DNA from: Thermatribacter sp048814795
Lineage (GTDB): Bacteria > Atribacterota > Atribacteria > Atribacterales > Thermatribacteraceae
Reading direction: 5' to 3'
NCBI GenBank assembly: GCA_048814795.1
Contig: CP184673.1
Span: 1,984,001-2,048,000, forward strand
Length of the DNA: 64,000 nt
Under the pieces are notes generated by a model, which saw only the letters and a program-made list of their open reading frames with translations, was not told the DNA's origin and made no database searches. Position numbers and translations under genes: made by a program. This document shows, piece after piece, positions 7,226 through 16,382 of this stretch (positions within the stretch are counted from its first letter, which is position 1; the number at the start of each line of letters is the position of its first letter).

Positions 7226-8197
7226 ATGAACGGTGGTTTTTGGACTTCCCTGAAGCGCATCATGCTTCTTCGAGAAATAAGCAGCTTGATTATGCTGGCA
7301 GTAGTAATTTTGGTCTTCTTTAGTCTTGCTCCCCTTTTCCTGAGTCGAGAGAATATCGGAGTAATTCTCGAAATTATACCTGAGCTTGGTATTGTAGCAC
7401 TTGGTGTAACTATGTTAATGATTACTGGGGAATTTGATTTATCTGTAGGTTCGGTTTTCGCTTTTTGTCCGATAATGCTGGTTCTATTCATTAATTGGGG
7501 ATTACCTCCTGTCCTGGCTTTTATAGGGGCCCTGCTGGTCGCTATCGCTCTTGGTGCAATCAACGGCTTAGTAACTTTAACTTTCAGCATACCCTCTTTT
7601 ATCACTACTCTTGGCGCAATGCTTATCTGGCGAGGAGCAGTTTTGCTCATCAGTGGAGGATGGCCCCCTCCTTTTCCTACTCAGCTTCCCACGGCTTTTT
7701 TGGTTGGGAAATTAGGCATTTTTAGAGCATCTATCTTTTGGTATGTTCTGGTTATTGTACTGCTCTGGGTAGTGCTTGAAAGAACTGATTTCGGAAACTG
7801 GATGTTTGCCACGGGTGGAAACAGAATAGCTGCCAGAGCTATGGGTATTAATACCGAATGGGTAAAACTGGCCAACTTTATGCTTTGTTCTTTCTTAGCA
7901 GGTTTTGCCGGTATCATCCAATCTTTCCGCCTGGAAACTACTCTACCCTCAATGGGCACTGGCTTAGAAATGGAAGCAATCGCAGCCACCGTAATTGGAG
8001 GAACTGCACTCAGTGGTGGCGTAGGCACAGTTATTGGAACAACTATTGGTTCTTTTCTAATTCGCATAATCGACAACGGATTAATAATGGCTCGAGCCCC
8101 CAGTTATTGGTTTCGGGTTTTCATAGGTCTGGCCACAATACTGGCGGTCATACTAAACACCTTTGTTCGTGAAAAAGCAAAGAAAATGAGGTGTTAG
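7226..8197 (+). CDS. Sugar ABC transporter permease
   Basis: A 323-residue inner-membrane permease of the BPD_transp_2 (RbsC-like) family with eight to ten hydrophobic helices. Recognisable stretches are ELGIVALGVTMLMITGEFDLSVGSVFAF, the family hallmark near residues 55-80, then IPSFITTLGAMLIWRGAVLL, TGGNRIAARAMGI (the ATPase-coupling loop region) and LEMEAIAATVIGGTALSGGVGTVIGT. AAAAAGGAGC precedes the ATG. It is 3 bases from the ATPase gene, so the two are surely cotranscribed. It is homologous to the permease at 21431-22420. Confidence 0.93.
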   Translation: MNGGFWTSLKRIMLLREISSLIMLAVVILVFFSLAPLFLSRENIGVILEIIPELGIVALGVTMLMITGEFDLSVGSVFAFCPIMLVLFINWGLPPVLAFIGALLVAIALGAINGLVTLTFSIPSFITTLGAMLIWRGAVLLISGGWPPPFPTQLPTAFLVGKLGIFRASIFWYVLVIVLLWVVLERTDFGNWMFATGGNRIAARAMGINTEWVKLANFMLCSFLAGFAGIIQSFRLETTLPSMGTGLEMEAIAATVIGGTALSGGVGTVIGTTIGSFLIRIIDNGLIMARAPSYWFRVFIGLATILAVILNTFVREKAKKMRC

Positions 8198-8200
8198 CAA

Positions 8201-8947
8201 ATGTCAAATAACAACTATCTGGTGGAAATGATAAACATTCACAAATGGTTTGGTGGAGTTTGTGCTTTAAAAGGGGTAGATTTTCATGTTGGCTATAGCG
8301 AAATAGTCGGTCTTCTTGGAGACAACGGCGCTGGTAAATCGACCCTGATAAAAATTCTTTCCGGCTTCTTCCCCCCAGACGAAGGCAAAATCTTTTTCGA
8401 AGGTAAGGAATGCCACTTCGCTTCCCCTCACGAAGCTCGCGCTCTGGGCATAGAAACTATTTACCAGGAAGCAGCGATGGTCCCCAAAATGAGCGTCATG
8501 AGAAACATTTTCATGGGCAGAGAACCGGTCAAGCGCAAGTTAGGCACGATAAGGCTTCTGGATATTCCACTTATGGAGAGAGAATCCATGAGAGCTCTGG
8601 AAGGAGTAGATCTCCGTTTGCGCTCACCCCATGCTCTGGTCGAAGAGCTTTCAGGAGGACAACGCCAGGGTGTGGCAATTGCCAGGGCCATGTATTTCAA
8701 ATCCAAGCTGGTCATACTTGATGAACCTACCAACAACCTCTCAGTTAAAGAATCTCAAAAAGTGCTGGAATTTATAAAGGAATTAAAAAATCAAGGGATA
8801 TCAAGCATATTTATATCGCACAACCTTTACCATGTTTATCCCGTAGCCGACCGAATCGTGGTATTGAGCCACGGTGAGAAAGTCGGCGATTTTAAAAAGG
8901 AAGAGACCTCTATTGAAGAAATCACCAAACTTATTGTTCTTCCTTAG
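8201..8947 (+). CDS. Sugar ABC transporter ATP-binding protein (single NBD)
   Basis: A 248-residue ATPase with one nucleotide-binding domain: Walker A GDNGAGKST (residues 40-48), signature ELSGGQRQ, Walker B LVILDEPT and the switch histidine in IFISHNLYH. RbsA-type partners have two fused domains of about 500 residues; this half-size form matches FrcA-type ATPases and implies a homodimer. GAGGTG overlaps the end of the permease gene as a ribosome site. It is the last gene of the three-gene transporter operon; its paralogue is at 20655-21434. Confidence 0.93.
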   Translation: MSNNNYLVEMINIHKWFGGVCALKGVDFHVGYSEIVGLLGDNGAGKSTLIKILSGFFPPDEGKIFFEGKECHFASPHEARALGIETIYQEAAMVPKMSVMRNIFMGREPVKRKLGTIRLLDIPLMERESMRALEGVDLRLRSPHALVEELSGGQRQGVAIARAMYFKSKLVILDEPTNNLSVKESQKVLEFIKELKNQGISSIFISHNLYHVYPVADRIVVLSHGEKVGDFKKEETSIEEITKLIVLP

Positions 8948-9078
8948 AAAAGAAAGTCAGTTTGAACGTTTTCTTTTTAAGAAATTAACCGTATGTAACG
9001 TAATATTTTAACGGAGAGCTTCACCAAAAAATCATTTAATGGGGTAGTTTTTGATCACCAGGAAAGGAAAGAAAATAC

Positions 9079-9393
9079 ATGATTATTTCGACTCTCTCTG
9101 AGATACCAGGTAAAAGAATAAAAGAAGTGCTGGGTATTGTGCAGGGAAGCACTGTCCGGGCCAGGTGGCTGGGTAAAGATATTATGGCAGCCCTCCGTAC
9201 TTTAGTAGGTGGTGAAATAAAAGAATACACTGAAATGATGAGCAAGGCCCGGCAGCTCGCTATAGAGAGAATGCTCGAAGAAGCTCGCGCTTTAGGTGCC
9301 GATGCTGTACTGGGAGTGCGCTTCGCAACCAGCATGGTCATGAGCGGTGCCGCAGAGATAATAGCTTATGGTACAGCAGTGAAGCTGGAATAG
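9079..9393 (+). CDS. YbjQ / UPF0145 family protein
   Basis: A 104-residue protein of the YbjQ (UPF0145, putative heavy-metal binding) family at its normal length. Conserved elements are the opening ISTLSEIPGKRIKEVLGIVQGSTVRA, then ARQLAIERMLEEARALGADAVLGVRF and the ending EIIAYGTAVKLE. Members form a small pentameric beta-rich fold and their role is unknown. AGGAAAGG precedes the ATG. It ends one base before the end of the convergent UbiB-family gene, so the two 3' ends abut. Confidence 0.92.
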   Translation: MIISTLSEIPGKRIKEVLGIVQGSTVRARWLGKDIMAALRTLVGGEIKEYTEMMSKARQLAIERMLEEARALGADAVLGVRFATSMVMSGAAEIIAYGTAVKLE

Positions 9394-11055
9394 TCAGTGA
9401 TGGCGCAGCATCTCAAAGATCAAAACAATACCCAAAAGGGCAGCCACAGCATAACCAAGAATGCCCAGAACACTTAGAAAACGTACTTTAGGAAAATTGA
9501 TATAAACCAGTGAAGAACCTATTAAAAGAGATCCCAGAACAATACTTAGAGAAAGGCGAGTGCTAATCGTCTCAAGCCGACGATTGGTTTCCTCGATTTC
9601 TTTGCTTTTAAGGCGCAGAGTGAATTTTCCCGAAGAGAGCTGTGAGAAAATTTCCCGCGTATTTTCTGGAAAATTCCTGAGTAAACTATCCCACTCCAGC
9701 AAATAATCAAGCAGATCTCGCTTGATGCGTTCCGGGCTTATCCAGCGAACCAAAACCTTCTTGAGATACTCTGAAAGGTAAGGAACCAGAGAGAAATCGG
9801 GATCCAGCTCTCTGCCCGTTCCTTCAGCCACTACAAGCGCCCTCAATAACGACACCAAACTGGCCGGAAAACGGAGCTGATACTTGCGAAGCAAATGAAA
9901 GAAATCGAAGAAAAAAGATTTTAAATTTATTTCTCGCAGGTTCGCGGCGATATAATGTTCCAGAATCTCGTTCAATTCAAAGCGCAAAGAAAGCGATGAT
10001 TCAATAGGACTCTCCATAAATTCTTCCTCGAGTAAACGAATCATGCGCGCAGCATTCTTCTCAAGTGCCGCCTGAAGAAGCAAAACTATGTTTCTGCGAG
10101 TTTCACCATCTATTGCACCAACCATTCCAAAATCCAGATAGACAAGCTCCCGGGTTTCTTTTCTAAACATCAAATTACCCGGATGGGGGTCACCATGGAA
10201 AAAACCATCTTCGAAAATCATCTTGAAAATGGCTTTAGCTCCTATCTCGGCAAGCATCCCGCCGGTTTCTGCGTTAAGGCTGCCTTCCTTCAGCATTTTA
10301 GAAAGCGGAACCCCCTCAATAAGTTCCATAACCATTACTCGCGAAGTAGTGAGTTCTGAAAAAACACGAGGAATATAAACACCTTCAAAATCCAGAAAAT
10401 TGTCCCGCATTTTACGAGCGTTAACAGCTTCAAAAGTAAAATCAATCTCTCTCAGCAAACCCTTGCGAAACTCGGCAACCAGCTCGGAAAAGGCGATGGA
10501 CTCTACCATACCATGCAGGTGCTCTCCAAAACGAGCCAGATAACTTAAAATCTCGAGGTCTGCCATTACCATCTCCTTAACTCCCGGTTTCTGGACTTTC
10601 ACAGCTACTTTTTCTCCACCTTTTTTCAATACCGCCCGATGTACCTGAGCTATGGAAGCAGATGCCAAAGGATGAGGGTCAAATTCTGAAAAAATATCAC
10701 CAAGCGAAACACCAAGCTCCTCTTCCACTATCTCCCTGATTTCCTCAAAAGGAACAGTAGGCGCTTCATCCTGGAGCTTTTTAAGCTCCTGACAGTATTC
10801 GGGAGGAAGCAGGTCTACCCGGGAACTGAGTATTTGTCCAGCTTTGATGAAAGTGGTACCCAACTCCTCAAATGCTAATCTCAGGTTAACCCAGGGAGGG
10901 TTTTCAACTATTTCCCTTCTCAAAAAACGCACCCCAATGCGTTCCAGAAAGCGCACCCTGCTAAAGAGATAAGAAAATCCATATTTAGAAAAAACTCCTA
11001 CAATCTCCCGAAAGCGCTTAAAGTTCTTAAAATAGGGATATCCCGGTAAAAACAT
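9394..11055 (-). CDS. UbiB/AarF (ABC1) family atypical kinase
   Basis: A 553-residue member of the ABC1 atypical kinase family. Key motifs are the KxGQ segment (FIKAGQILSSR), the alanine-rich loop (PLASASIAQVHRA), the VAIK-like lysine (EKVAVKVQKPG), the HGDPHPGN catalytic loop and LVYLDFGMVG. Two hydrophobic helices at about 500-550 probably anchor it to the membrane. The family supports quinone or isoprenoid lipid metabolism, often as an ATPase; in anaerobes without ubiquinone the substrate is unknown. I chose the ATG at 11055, whose A is the last base of the upstream TGA (TGATG), with AAGGTGGA at a good distance. Confidence 0.93.
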   Translation of the reverse strand: MFLPGYPYFKNFKRFREIVGVFSKYGFSYLFSRVRFLERIGVRFLRREIVENPPWVNLRLAFEELGTTFIKAGQILSSRVDLLPPEYCQELKKLQDEAPTVPFEEIREIVEEELGVSLGDIFSEFDPHPLASASIAQVHRAVLKKGGEKVAVKVQKPGVKEMVMADLEILSYLARFGEHLHGMVESIAFSELVAEFRKGLLREIDFTFEAVNARKMRDNFLDFEGVYIPRVFSELTTSRVMVMELIEGVPLSKMLKEGSLNAETGGMLAEIGAKAIFKMIFEDGFFHGDPHPGNLMFRKETRELVYLDFGMVGAIDGETRRNIVLLLQAALEKNAARMIRLLEEEFMESPIESSLSLRFELNEILEHYIAANLREINLKSFFFDFFHLLRKYQLRFPASLVSLLRALVVAEGTGRELDPDFSLVPYLSEYLKKVLVRWISPERIKRDLLDYLLEWDSLLRNFPENTREIFSQLSSGKFTLRLKSKEIEETNRRLETISTRLSLSIVLGSLLIGSSLVYINFPKVRFLSVLGILGYAVAALLGIVLIFEMLRHH

Positions 11056-11402
11056 CAACTTACATCCACCTTGCTTAAAAACTCAACAACCAGTTTACGC
11101 AGAGAAGGAAGTACTCTGGCAGCACCCTGAGTGCGACAATAATTGGAGAATTCTTCGGCGCTCATGCCCCGGGCAATAAAAACAGCTTCTGCAACCAGAT
11201 TAACTTCATAGGGAAGATAGCCTTCTCGCCTTTCTCTAAAGTTCATATGCAATCTCAAAACACCTTTTAATTCTTCCTCAGCAGGCAATAGAGAAAACTC
11301 GGGTAGAACATCGAAGCCGCTTTCCTTGTTAGTACTAAAATCTTCGCCTTTAAAAACAAAATTAATCACGCGCAATCGAGAAAGATAAGGTTGATCAATA
11401 AT
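11055..11402 (-). CDS. SecB-like protein, probable AUU start
   Basis: About 115 residues. The pattern of beta strands followed by YLPYEVNLVAEAVFIARG, then SAEEFSNYC, and a C-terminal helix PSLRKLVVEFLSK resembles SecB-like chaperone folds, although identity is low. The nearest usual start (TTG, 11375) has no ribosome site. An in-frame ATT at 11402 lies 8 bases after a perfect AGGAGG (11411-11416) and adds IIDQPYLSR, so AUU initiation is likely. It overlaps the UbiB-family gene by one base and is cotranscribed with it. The chaperone assignment is an inference; it could be a conserved protein of another role. Confidence 0.6.
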   Translation of the reverse strand: MIDQPYLSRLRVINFVFKGEDFSTNKESGFDVLPEFSLLPAEEELKGVLRLHMNFRERREGYLPYEVNLVAEAVFIARGMSAEEFSNYCRTQGAARVLPSLRKLVVEFLSKVDVS

Positions 11403-11467
11403 GGAAAATCCCTCCTTTCTAACCCTACTACAAAATCGTAGCTAACAACAATTAACCTAAAGCAAAA

Positions 11468-12787
11468 TTACCTGCTACGACTAATGACTTTTTGCTGAAG
11501 TTCTCCAACTGTCCTACCTAAAGGTACATCAATGCTCAGAGACTTAGAGATAAAAAGCAACTGCGAAGGATAGATAGAACGATGACCAAGAAGTTTATAA
11601 GCCACAACAACCGACAAAAGCGCAACAACCGCCCGGTCAAAACCAAAAAGTTCTGCTGCCATAATCGTTGCCGCAATCGGCGTGTTGGCACAGGCACCCA
11701 AAAATACAGCAAGACCAATTTGTGACCAAAAAGCAACATCCAGTGCAAAAAGTTTGGCAAAGCTCATGCCAAGCACACTGCCAATAAAAAACATGGGAGT
11801 TACTATACCTCCTGAGCCTCCCATACCTAAGGTTAGGGCAACCAGTAATATCTTAACAAACCAAAGTTCACCAGGAAAGATTTCACCTTCAACCACTCTT
11901 TCCACAACCTCCATACCTACGCCCAGCGCCTCTTTATAACCCAGCAAAGCAGCTCCAATCAAAGCCAAACCCCCTACAATGGGAGGCACCCAAAATGCCA
12001 GTTTTCGATTCAGCAAATCGCCGAAACGTTCTATCCAATAGGTGAGATTGATAAAAAGGCGTGCCACCACAGCAATTATTACCCCAAAAATCAGTGCCCA
12101 GATCGCAGTTTGAAAGCCGAACGAATAACCACCCAAAGACGGTGAATAAATCTGCCTGACCCCTAAGGCATCAACCACGTAAACCGATATGAAAGAAGCT
12201 ATGGTTGAAGACATCAAAGATCCATATTCCATCTGACCAACATAGAGAACTTCGATACCAAAAATGGCTCCGGTAACCGGTGTTCCAAAAACAGCTGCAA
12301 ACCCCGCTGAAAGGCCACACATAACAAACCTTCTCAAATCCTGGAGAGAAAGACGAAACAAATGACCCAGCACGGAAACTAACGAAGCCCCGATTTGAGC
12401 TACTGGTCCCTCTTTACCCGCAGAACCACCAAAACTCAAAGTGCAAAGAGTGGCCAGGGTTTTTACAGGAAAAACTTTAAAATCTATTTTCCCATAACGT
12501 TGATGTATGGCCTCTATAACCCTCTCTGTGCCATGTCCTTTAGCTTCTGGAGAGAAAAAGTGGATCAGTGATTTGCTTAAAAGCAGGCCCAGGGGAGCAA
12601 GCAGGAAGAAAGAAGGAAACAACCCCTCTAACCAAGAAGTACTAAGCTTAAGGATCTTGAGAAACAAAAAAGCCCCGCTTCCAGCAACCACACCAGCAAT
12701 ACAAGCTAAAACCAACCACTTAACAGTACTAAGAAAGAGCAAAAAAAGCTCGCTAAATTCTGTACGAAAGTAGCTTTTGATGTGCAT
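11468..12787 (-). CDS. ClC-type chloride channel/antiporter
   Basis: A 439-residue integral membrane protein of the ClC family with ten or more hydrophobic helices. Family motifs are GSAGKEGPVAQIGAS, which carries the gating glutamate, then FAAVFGTPVTGAIFGIEV and GMGGSGGIVTPMFFIGSVLG; the central tyrosine region cannot be placed with certainty. A GSGIP-type segment is weak near the N-terminus (GVVAGSGAF). Retention of the gating Glu allows either channel or H+/Cl- exchange. No CBS domain is fused. It lies 6 bases after the PfkB gene at the tail of the catabolic run, but the ribosome site is poor. Confidence 0.93.
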   Translation of the reverse strand: MHIKSYFRTEFSELFLLFLSTVKWLVLACIAGVVAGSGAFLFLKILKLSTSWLEGLFPSFFLLAPLGLLLSKSLIHFFSPEAKGHGTERVIEAIHQRYGKIDFKVFPVKTLATLCTLSFGGSAGKEGPVAQIGASLVSVLGHLFRLSLQDLRRFVMCGLSAGFAAVFGTPVTGAIFGIEVLYVGQMEYGSLMSSTIASFISVYVVDALGVRQIYSPSLGGYSFGFQTAIWALIFGVIIAVVARLFINLTYWIERFGDLLNRKLAFWVPPIVGGLALIGAALLGYKEALGVGMEVVERVVEGEIFPGELWFVKILLVALTLGMGGSGGIVTPMFFIGSVLGMSFAKLFALDVAFWSQIGLAVFLGACANTPIAATIMAAELFGFDRAVVALLSVVVAYKLLGHRSIYPSQLLFISKSLSIDVPLGRTVGELQQKVISRSR

Positions 12788-12793
12788 AACCGG

Positions 12794-13738
12794 CTATCGA
12801 TCACTATATGAAGAGAGCATTTCCTCAAGCTTTTCCCGAGTAATTAAGTTCTCTCGAGCAGAATCCGTCGATATATTATAACCAGCAACCAGGTTCGCTA
12901 TATGAAGAGCCCTGTTGAGATTTTCCCCCGAAAGCAGGGCAAATATAAAACCTGCATTGAAATAATCTCCCGCACCAATAGTGTCTTTAGCCTCAAAGGG
13001 GACAGCTTCTCGAATCAAACTCTCTGATGCAGTCAAAGCTTGAGAACCTTCTTTACCCTTCTTCACAATCAGAACACCCGAAAAGTTTTTAAAAATCCTG
13101 CTCAGATTCTCTCCAGTAAGCGCCTGAAGTTCAACTCGATTAGGAAGAAAATAGTCAAAAGCAGGGAGAAGGGAGAAAATTTCTTCTCTTACCTCCTCAG
13201 TAAAACCTTCGGTCGGCCAACCCGTATCCAGTAAAAGCTTGACTCCCTTGCTACGAAATCCCTCAAGAATTTCTACCAAAAGTTTTCCCTTGCGAATACC
13301 CGGGGAGAGAAAATATCCACACAATAACATAAAATCACCATTTCTAACTTCGCTAAATAGGTTTTCAAGATGACCCAGGGTGAGCACAGCCTGAGCACCA
13401 AGATCGGTTAAAAAGGTACGTTCAAGAGTAACAGAGTGAGTAACTGCAACCGAGAGACCAGTAGCCACATTTCTGGCGACGTCCAAAAAGGAAAGGTTTA
13501 CGCCCTGTTTTTCAAGTTTCCCTATTACTTCCTTACCCGCAAAATCGTCGCCTACCACACCCACCAGAAAATTAGAAACTCCTAAACCAGTCAATGCCAA
13601 AGCAGCATTAGTGGCAGCTCCACCCGGTCTCATTACATAACCAGGAATCAACACCTCAACTCCCCACCCCGGAAAATCCTCAATACCGCCCAGAACCACG
13701 TCCAGGCTTATATTTCCAACTACCCAAACCCGGCCCAT
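12794..13738 (-). CDS. PfkB-family carbohydrate kinase
   Basis: A 314-residue ribokinase-fold kinase. The N-terminal sugar-binding GG motif is RPGGAATNAALALTGLG, and the C-terminal signature DTIGAGDYFNAGFIFALL carries the catalytic Asp in GAGD. Sugar alcohol or keto-acid kinases such as 2-keto-3-deoxygluconate kinase and fructokinase share this fold, so the substrate is open. The frame begins with a GTG at 13747, but the ATG at 13738 follows GAGAGTGAG and gives the usual start MGRVWVVGNISLD. It is the last metabolic gene of the leftward catabolic run. Confidence 0.9.
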   Translation of the reverse strand: MGRVWVVGNISLDVVLGGIEDFPGWGVEVLIPGYVMRPGGAATNAALALTGLGVSNFLVGVVGDDFAGKEVIGKLEKQGVNLSFLDVARNVATGLSVAVTHSVTLERTFLTDLGAQAVLTLGHLENLFSEVRNGDFMLLCGYFLSPGIRKGKLLVEILEGFRSKGVKLLLDTGWPTEGFTEEVREEIFSLLPAFDYFLPNRVELQALTGENLSRIFKNFSGVLIVKKGKEGSQALTASESLIREAVPFEAKDTIGAGDYFNAGFIFALLSGENLNRALHIANLVAGYNISTDSARENLITREKLEEMLSSYSDR

Positions 13739-13743
13739 AGTAC

Positions 13744-14796
13744 TCACTCTCGCGTAGTGGTTTTGCTTATAAGATAAGCCGTGCCCGGCTCCAGGCCCTT
13801 ATCTTCAGCAAGATAATAAGCAAGTAACTCAAGGGGTATTATAGAGAGAACAGGCGAAAAGAATTCATCGGCAAAATGCATGGGTAGTACCTCCAGGTTA
13901 AATTGCGACTCAATTCCTTCCTGACCAATCAAAAGCACCCCTGCTCTGTAGTTAACAAGCTCTTCAGCCAGGGCAATCATCAAACTCTGGGTCTTGCCGG
14001 GAAGGGCCAGGACAATTGCAAGAGAGGGTCTGGTGACCAGTTCCAGAGGACCATGGCGAAATTGCCCTCCTGAAAAAGCAAAAAAGTTCTCCTTGGCACA
14101 CTCATAAAAACACAGACAACCGTGCCAGGCAGAACTGAGAGCTGGCCCCCGAGCAACAATAAAGCGATTTTCCGCCGAGCGCGTAAACTCAAGATTACGA
14201 AGAATTCTTCTCGACCATTCCGAAGAAGTTTCAATCACCCTTTCCGCTTCTTCGGCTATAAGCCCAATATCCATAGAGGCATGCAAAAAACGCTCTTTAT
14301 CTCCAGCCTGAGCCAGCGCCCAGAGGTTAAACACAAGTAGTGTCGCCGTATGAGTCTTAGTAGAAGTAACAGCTCGCTCAGGACCACTAAGAATATCGAT
14401 AACTACATCACTTTTCTGGGCAAGAGAGCTTTTCAAATTGGCCGTAAAACTTACGACCAGAGGTCGAACAGAGAGAGTATTCAGTATTTTTAAAACTTCG
14501 TAAGATTCACCAGACTGAGATATCAAAACCAGCACATCATCTTTATCCAGAGCCTCCAGTCCATAGTGCAAAAGCTCCGATGCATCAATCCAGTTTACCT
14601 GAAAACCCTTGCTAAGCAGATAAAGATAAGCCGGGTAGGAGGCAAAAAGAGAGCTACCCATCCCTGTTATATAAATTTTCCCATTTCTATTTACTTCCTT
14701 ACTGAAACGGGAAAACCATTCTTCCTGAACATAGGTTTCAGCTATTCTTTTAAAAACTGCGGGTTGTTCAGCAATTTCTTTAAAAAGCTGATTCAT
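13744..14796 (-). CDS. SIS-domain sugar isomerase/deaminase-like protein
   Basis: A 350-residue protein with two SIS domains, like the isomerase half of GlmS and like FrlB/AgaS deglycases. Domain 1 shows YITGMGSSLFASYPAYLYL and VLISQSGESYEVLKIL (phosphosugar loop); domain 2 shows FIVARGPALSSAWHG and GGQFRHGPLELV. There is no glutaminase domain. I chose the ATG at 14796, preceded by GGAGGTGTTTC, over an upstream start at 14841. It overlaps or abuts the PfkB gene. A phosphosugar isomerase or amino-sugar deaminase role is likely; the exact substrate is not evident. Confidence 0.85.
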   Translation of the reverse strand: MNQLFKEIAEQPAVFKRIAETYVQEEWFSRFSKEVNRNGKIYITGMGSSLFASYPAYLYLLSKGFQVNWIDASELLHYGLEALDKDDVLVLISQSGESYEVLKILNTLSVRPLVVSFTANLKSSLAQKSDVVIDILSGPERAVTSTKTHTATLLVFNLWALAQAGDKERFLHASMDIGLIAEEAERVIETSSEWSRRILRNLEFTRSAENRFIVARGPALSSAWHGCLCFYECAKENFFAFSGGQFRHGPLELVTRPSLAIVLALPGKTQSLMIALAEELVNYRAGVLLIGQEGIESQFNLEVLPMHFADEFFSPVLSIIPLELLAYYLAEDKGLEPGTAYLISKTTTRE

Positions 14797-14902
14797 TATG
14801 AAACACCTCCGGAACAAGCCTAAAAGAGCAAAACCCCACAAAAGTATACACTAAATAAGAACCAAAATTATCCGAAGGAATTAAAAATGAGGTATTATTA
14901 AA

Positions 14903-16378
14903 TTAAGCCAACCCCAGTTCTATAAAGCGATCAAAAAGGTCAACGTTGCGCCTGTAAATTTCCCAGTACAGTTCATAAAGTTGATTATAAAAAAGAGTAT
15001 GCTCTGCAACAGGCCCCAGGACAGGATTTTGAGGAAAGAATTTATCCGGGAGCTCCACAAGTTTTTTTACCTCTCCTAAAGCCTTGAGAGAAACTAAAAA
15101 CGCTCCCCTTGCCGAAGCCGAAGGAAGACTGCTTACTTCTACTTCCCTACCCAACACATCGCATATAACTCTTTTGCCCTTATCGGTTTGTGCGAAACCA
15201 CCACTTAGAACAACTCGCTCAGGTTTCCCCATAATTTCGCACAACATATCATAAATAGAGCGTACTCGGAAAGCCACACCTTCAAAAGCGGCCTGCATCA
15301 GGGAAGCAAAATCATGAAAATAAGAAAGACCAAAAACAATCCCCCGCGCATTTGCCTTCCAGTTCGGACTTCTCTCTCCGGTTAAAAAGGGAAGAAAGAG
15401 CGGTCGTTCTCGACGAATATCCAGCTCAAAGTCTTCTGCTTCCTTATTCAAAAGATCTCGCACCCAGGAATAAACTATCCCACCGTTGTTGATTGCTCCT
15501 CCTCCCACCCATATGCTATCGGCGAGATAATAACACCAGCCCCGTTCCTGAGGATCAAAAACTGGCGCAAGCTGACACATTCTCACTGCTCCTGAAGAAC
15601 CCACAGTTACTACCATCTCTTTCTCCCGAAAAGCCCCTTCACCTAAATTAGCAAAGGGACCGTCTCCTCCTCCCCAAACCACTGGAAGACCCGGAGTTAA
15701 ACCGGTATCAGTAGAAAAATCTCCTTTTTTTAAAGGAAGAATGTTCTCCGGAGGACACAGGGGCGGCAAAAAATCTTCGGAAAGCTGCAACCAGTCAAGA
15801 ATATCTTTCGACCAGGAAACTTTTTGAAGATCCATCAATCCCGTTGCCGAAGCGGTCGAAAAATCACAACCCAAAATGCCAGTTACATTCCACAGAACCC
15901 AGTCTTTAATGGTCACCATTTTTTGCGCCTTCTGCCACAACTCAGGCATATTTTTCCTGAACCACTGCACCCGAGGTGGGTTAAAAATAGTATGAAGTGG
16001 AGCCGCATTCCGTTTATAAAAACCATGTTTCTGATATTCATCCCGCATTTCCTCTACCTCGTGAGCACTACGGGTATCCATCCAGTTTAAAAGTGGATAG
16101 AGAGGATTTCCCTTCCTATCCACGAGGAGAGAGCTATGCAACATTGTATCGAAGCCAATAGCAGAAAAAGAGGAATTAGGAAAGAATTCTACTGCTTCTT
16201 TAACTGCCTGTTTGATGTTTCTATAAATTTCAACCGGGTCCTGTTCAGCAAAACCAGGCTGCGGTGAAAAAGCAGGATAATCCCGCTTGGTGGAAAACAG
16301 AATTTGACCCTCTTCATTAAACACGCAAACCTTGCAAGAAGAGGTGCCAATATCCACAGTTATGATAAGCTCGGCCAA
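14903..16378 (-). CDS. FGGY carbohydrate kinase, gluconokinase-like
   Basis: A 491-residue sugar kinase. The phosphate-binding loop is TVDIGTSSCKV at the N-terminus. LLNWMDTRS is the substrate-contacting WxDxR segment. FLPFLTGERSPNWKANARG resembles gluconokinases (GERAPxW...ARG) more than xylulokinases, and VVLSGGFAQT is the C-terminal ATP motif. Gluconate phosphorylation to 6-phosphogluconate would link this run to the Gnd gene at 28197. The TTG at 16378 lies just past the upstream stop and gives a family-like N-terminus; an ATG at 16414 would overlap the SDR gene by 32 bases. Confidence 0.88.
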   Translation of the reverse strand: MAELIITVDIGTSSCKVCVFNEEGQILFSTKRDYPAFSPQPGFAEQDPVEIYRNIKQAVKEAVEFFPNSSFSAIGFDTMLHSSLLVDRKGNPLYPLLNWMDTRSAHEVEEMRDEYQKHGFYKRNAAPLHTIFNPPRVQWFRKNMPELWQKAQKMVTIKDWVLWNVTGILGCDFSTASATGLMDLQKVSWSKDILDWLQLSEDFLPPLCPPENILPLKKGDFSTDTGLTPGLPVVWGGGDGPFANLGEGAFREKEMVVTVGSSGAVRMCQLAPVFDPQERGWCYYLADSIWVGGGAINNGGIVYSWVRDLLNKEAEDFELDIRRERPLFLPFLTGERSPNWKANARGIVFGLSYFHDFASLMQAAFEGVAFRVRSIYDMLCEIMGKPERVVLSGGFAQTDKGKRVICDVLGREVEVSSLPSASARGAFLVSLKALGEVKKLVELPDKFFPQNPVLGPVAEHTLFYNQLYELYWEIYRRNVDLFDRFIELGLA

Positions 16379-16382
16379 GTTC

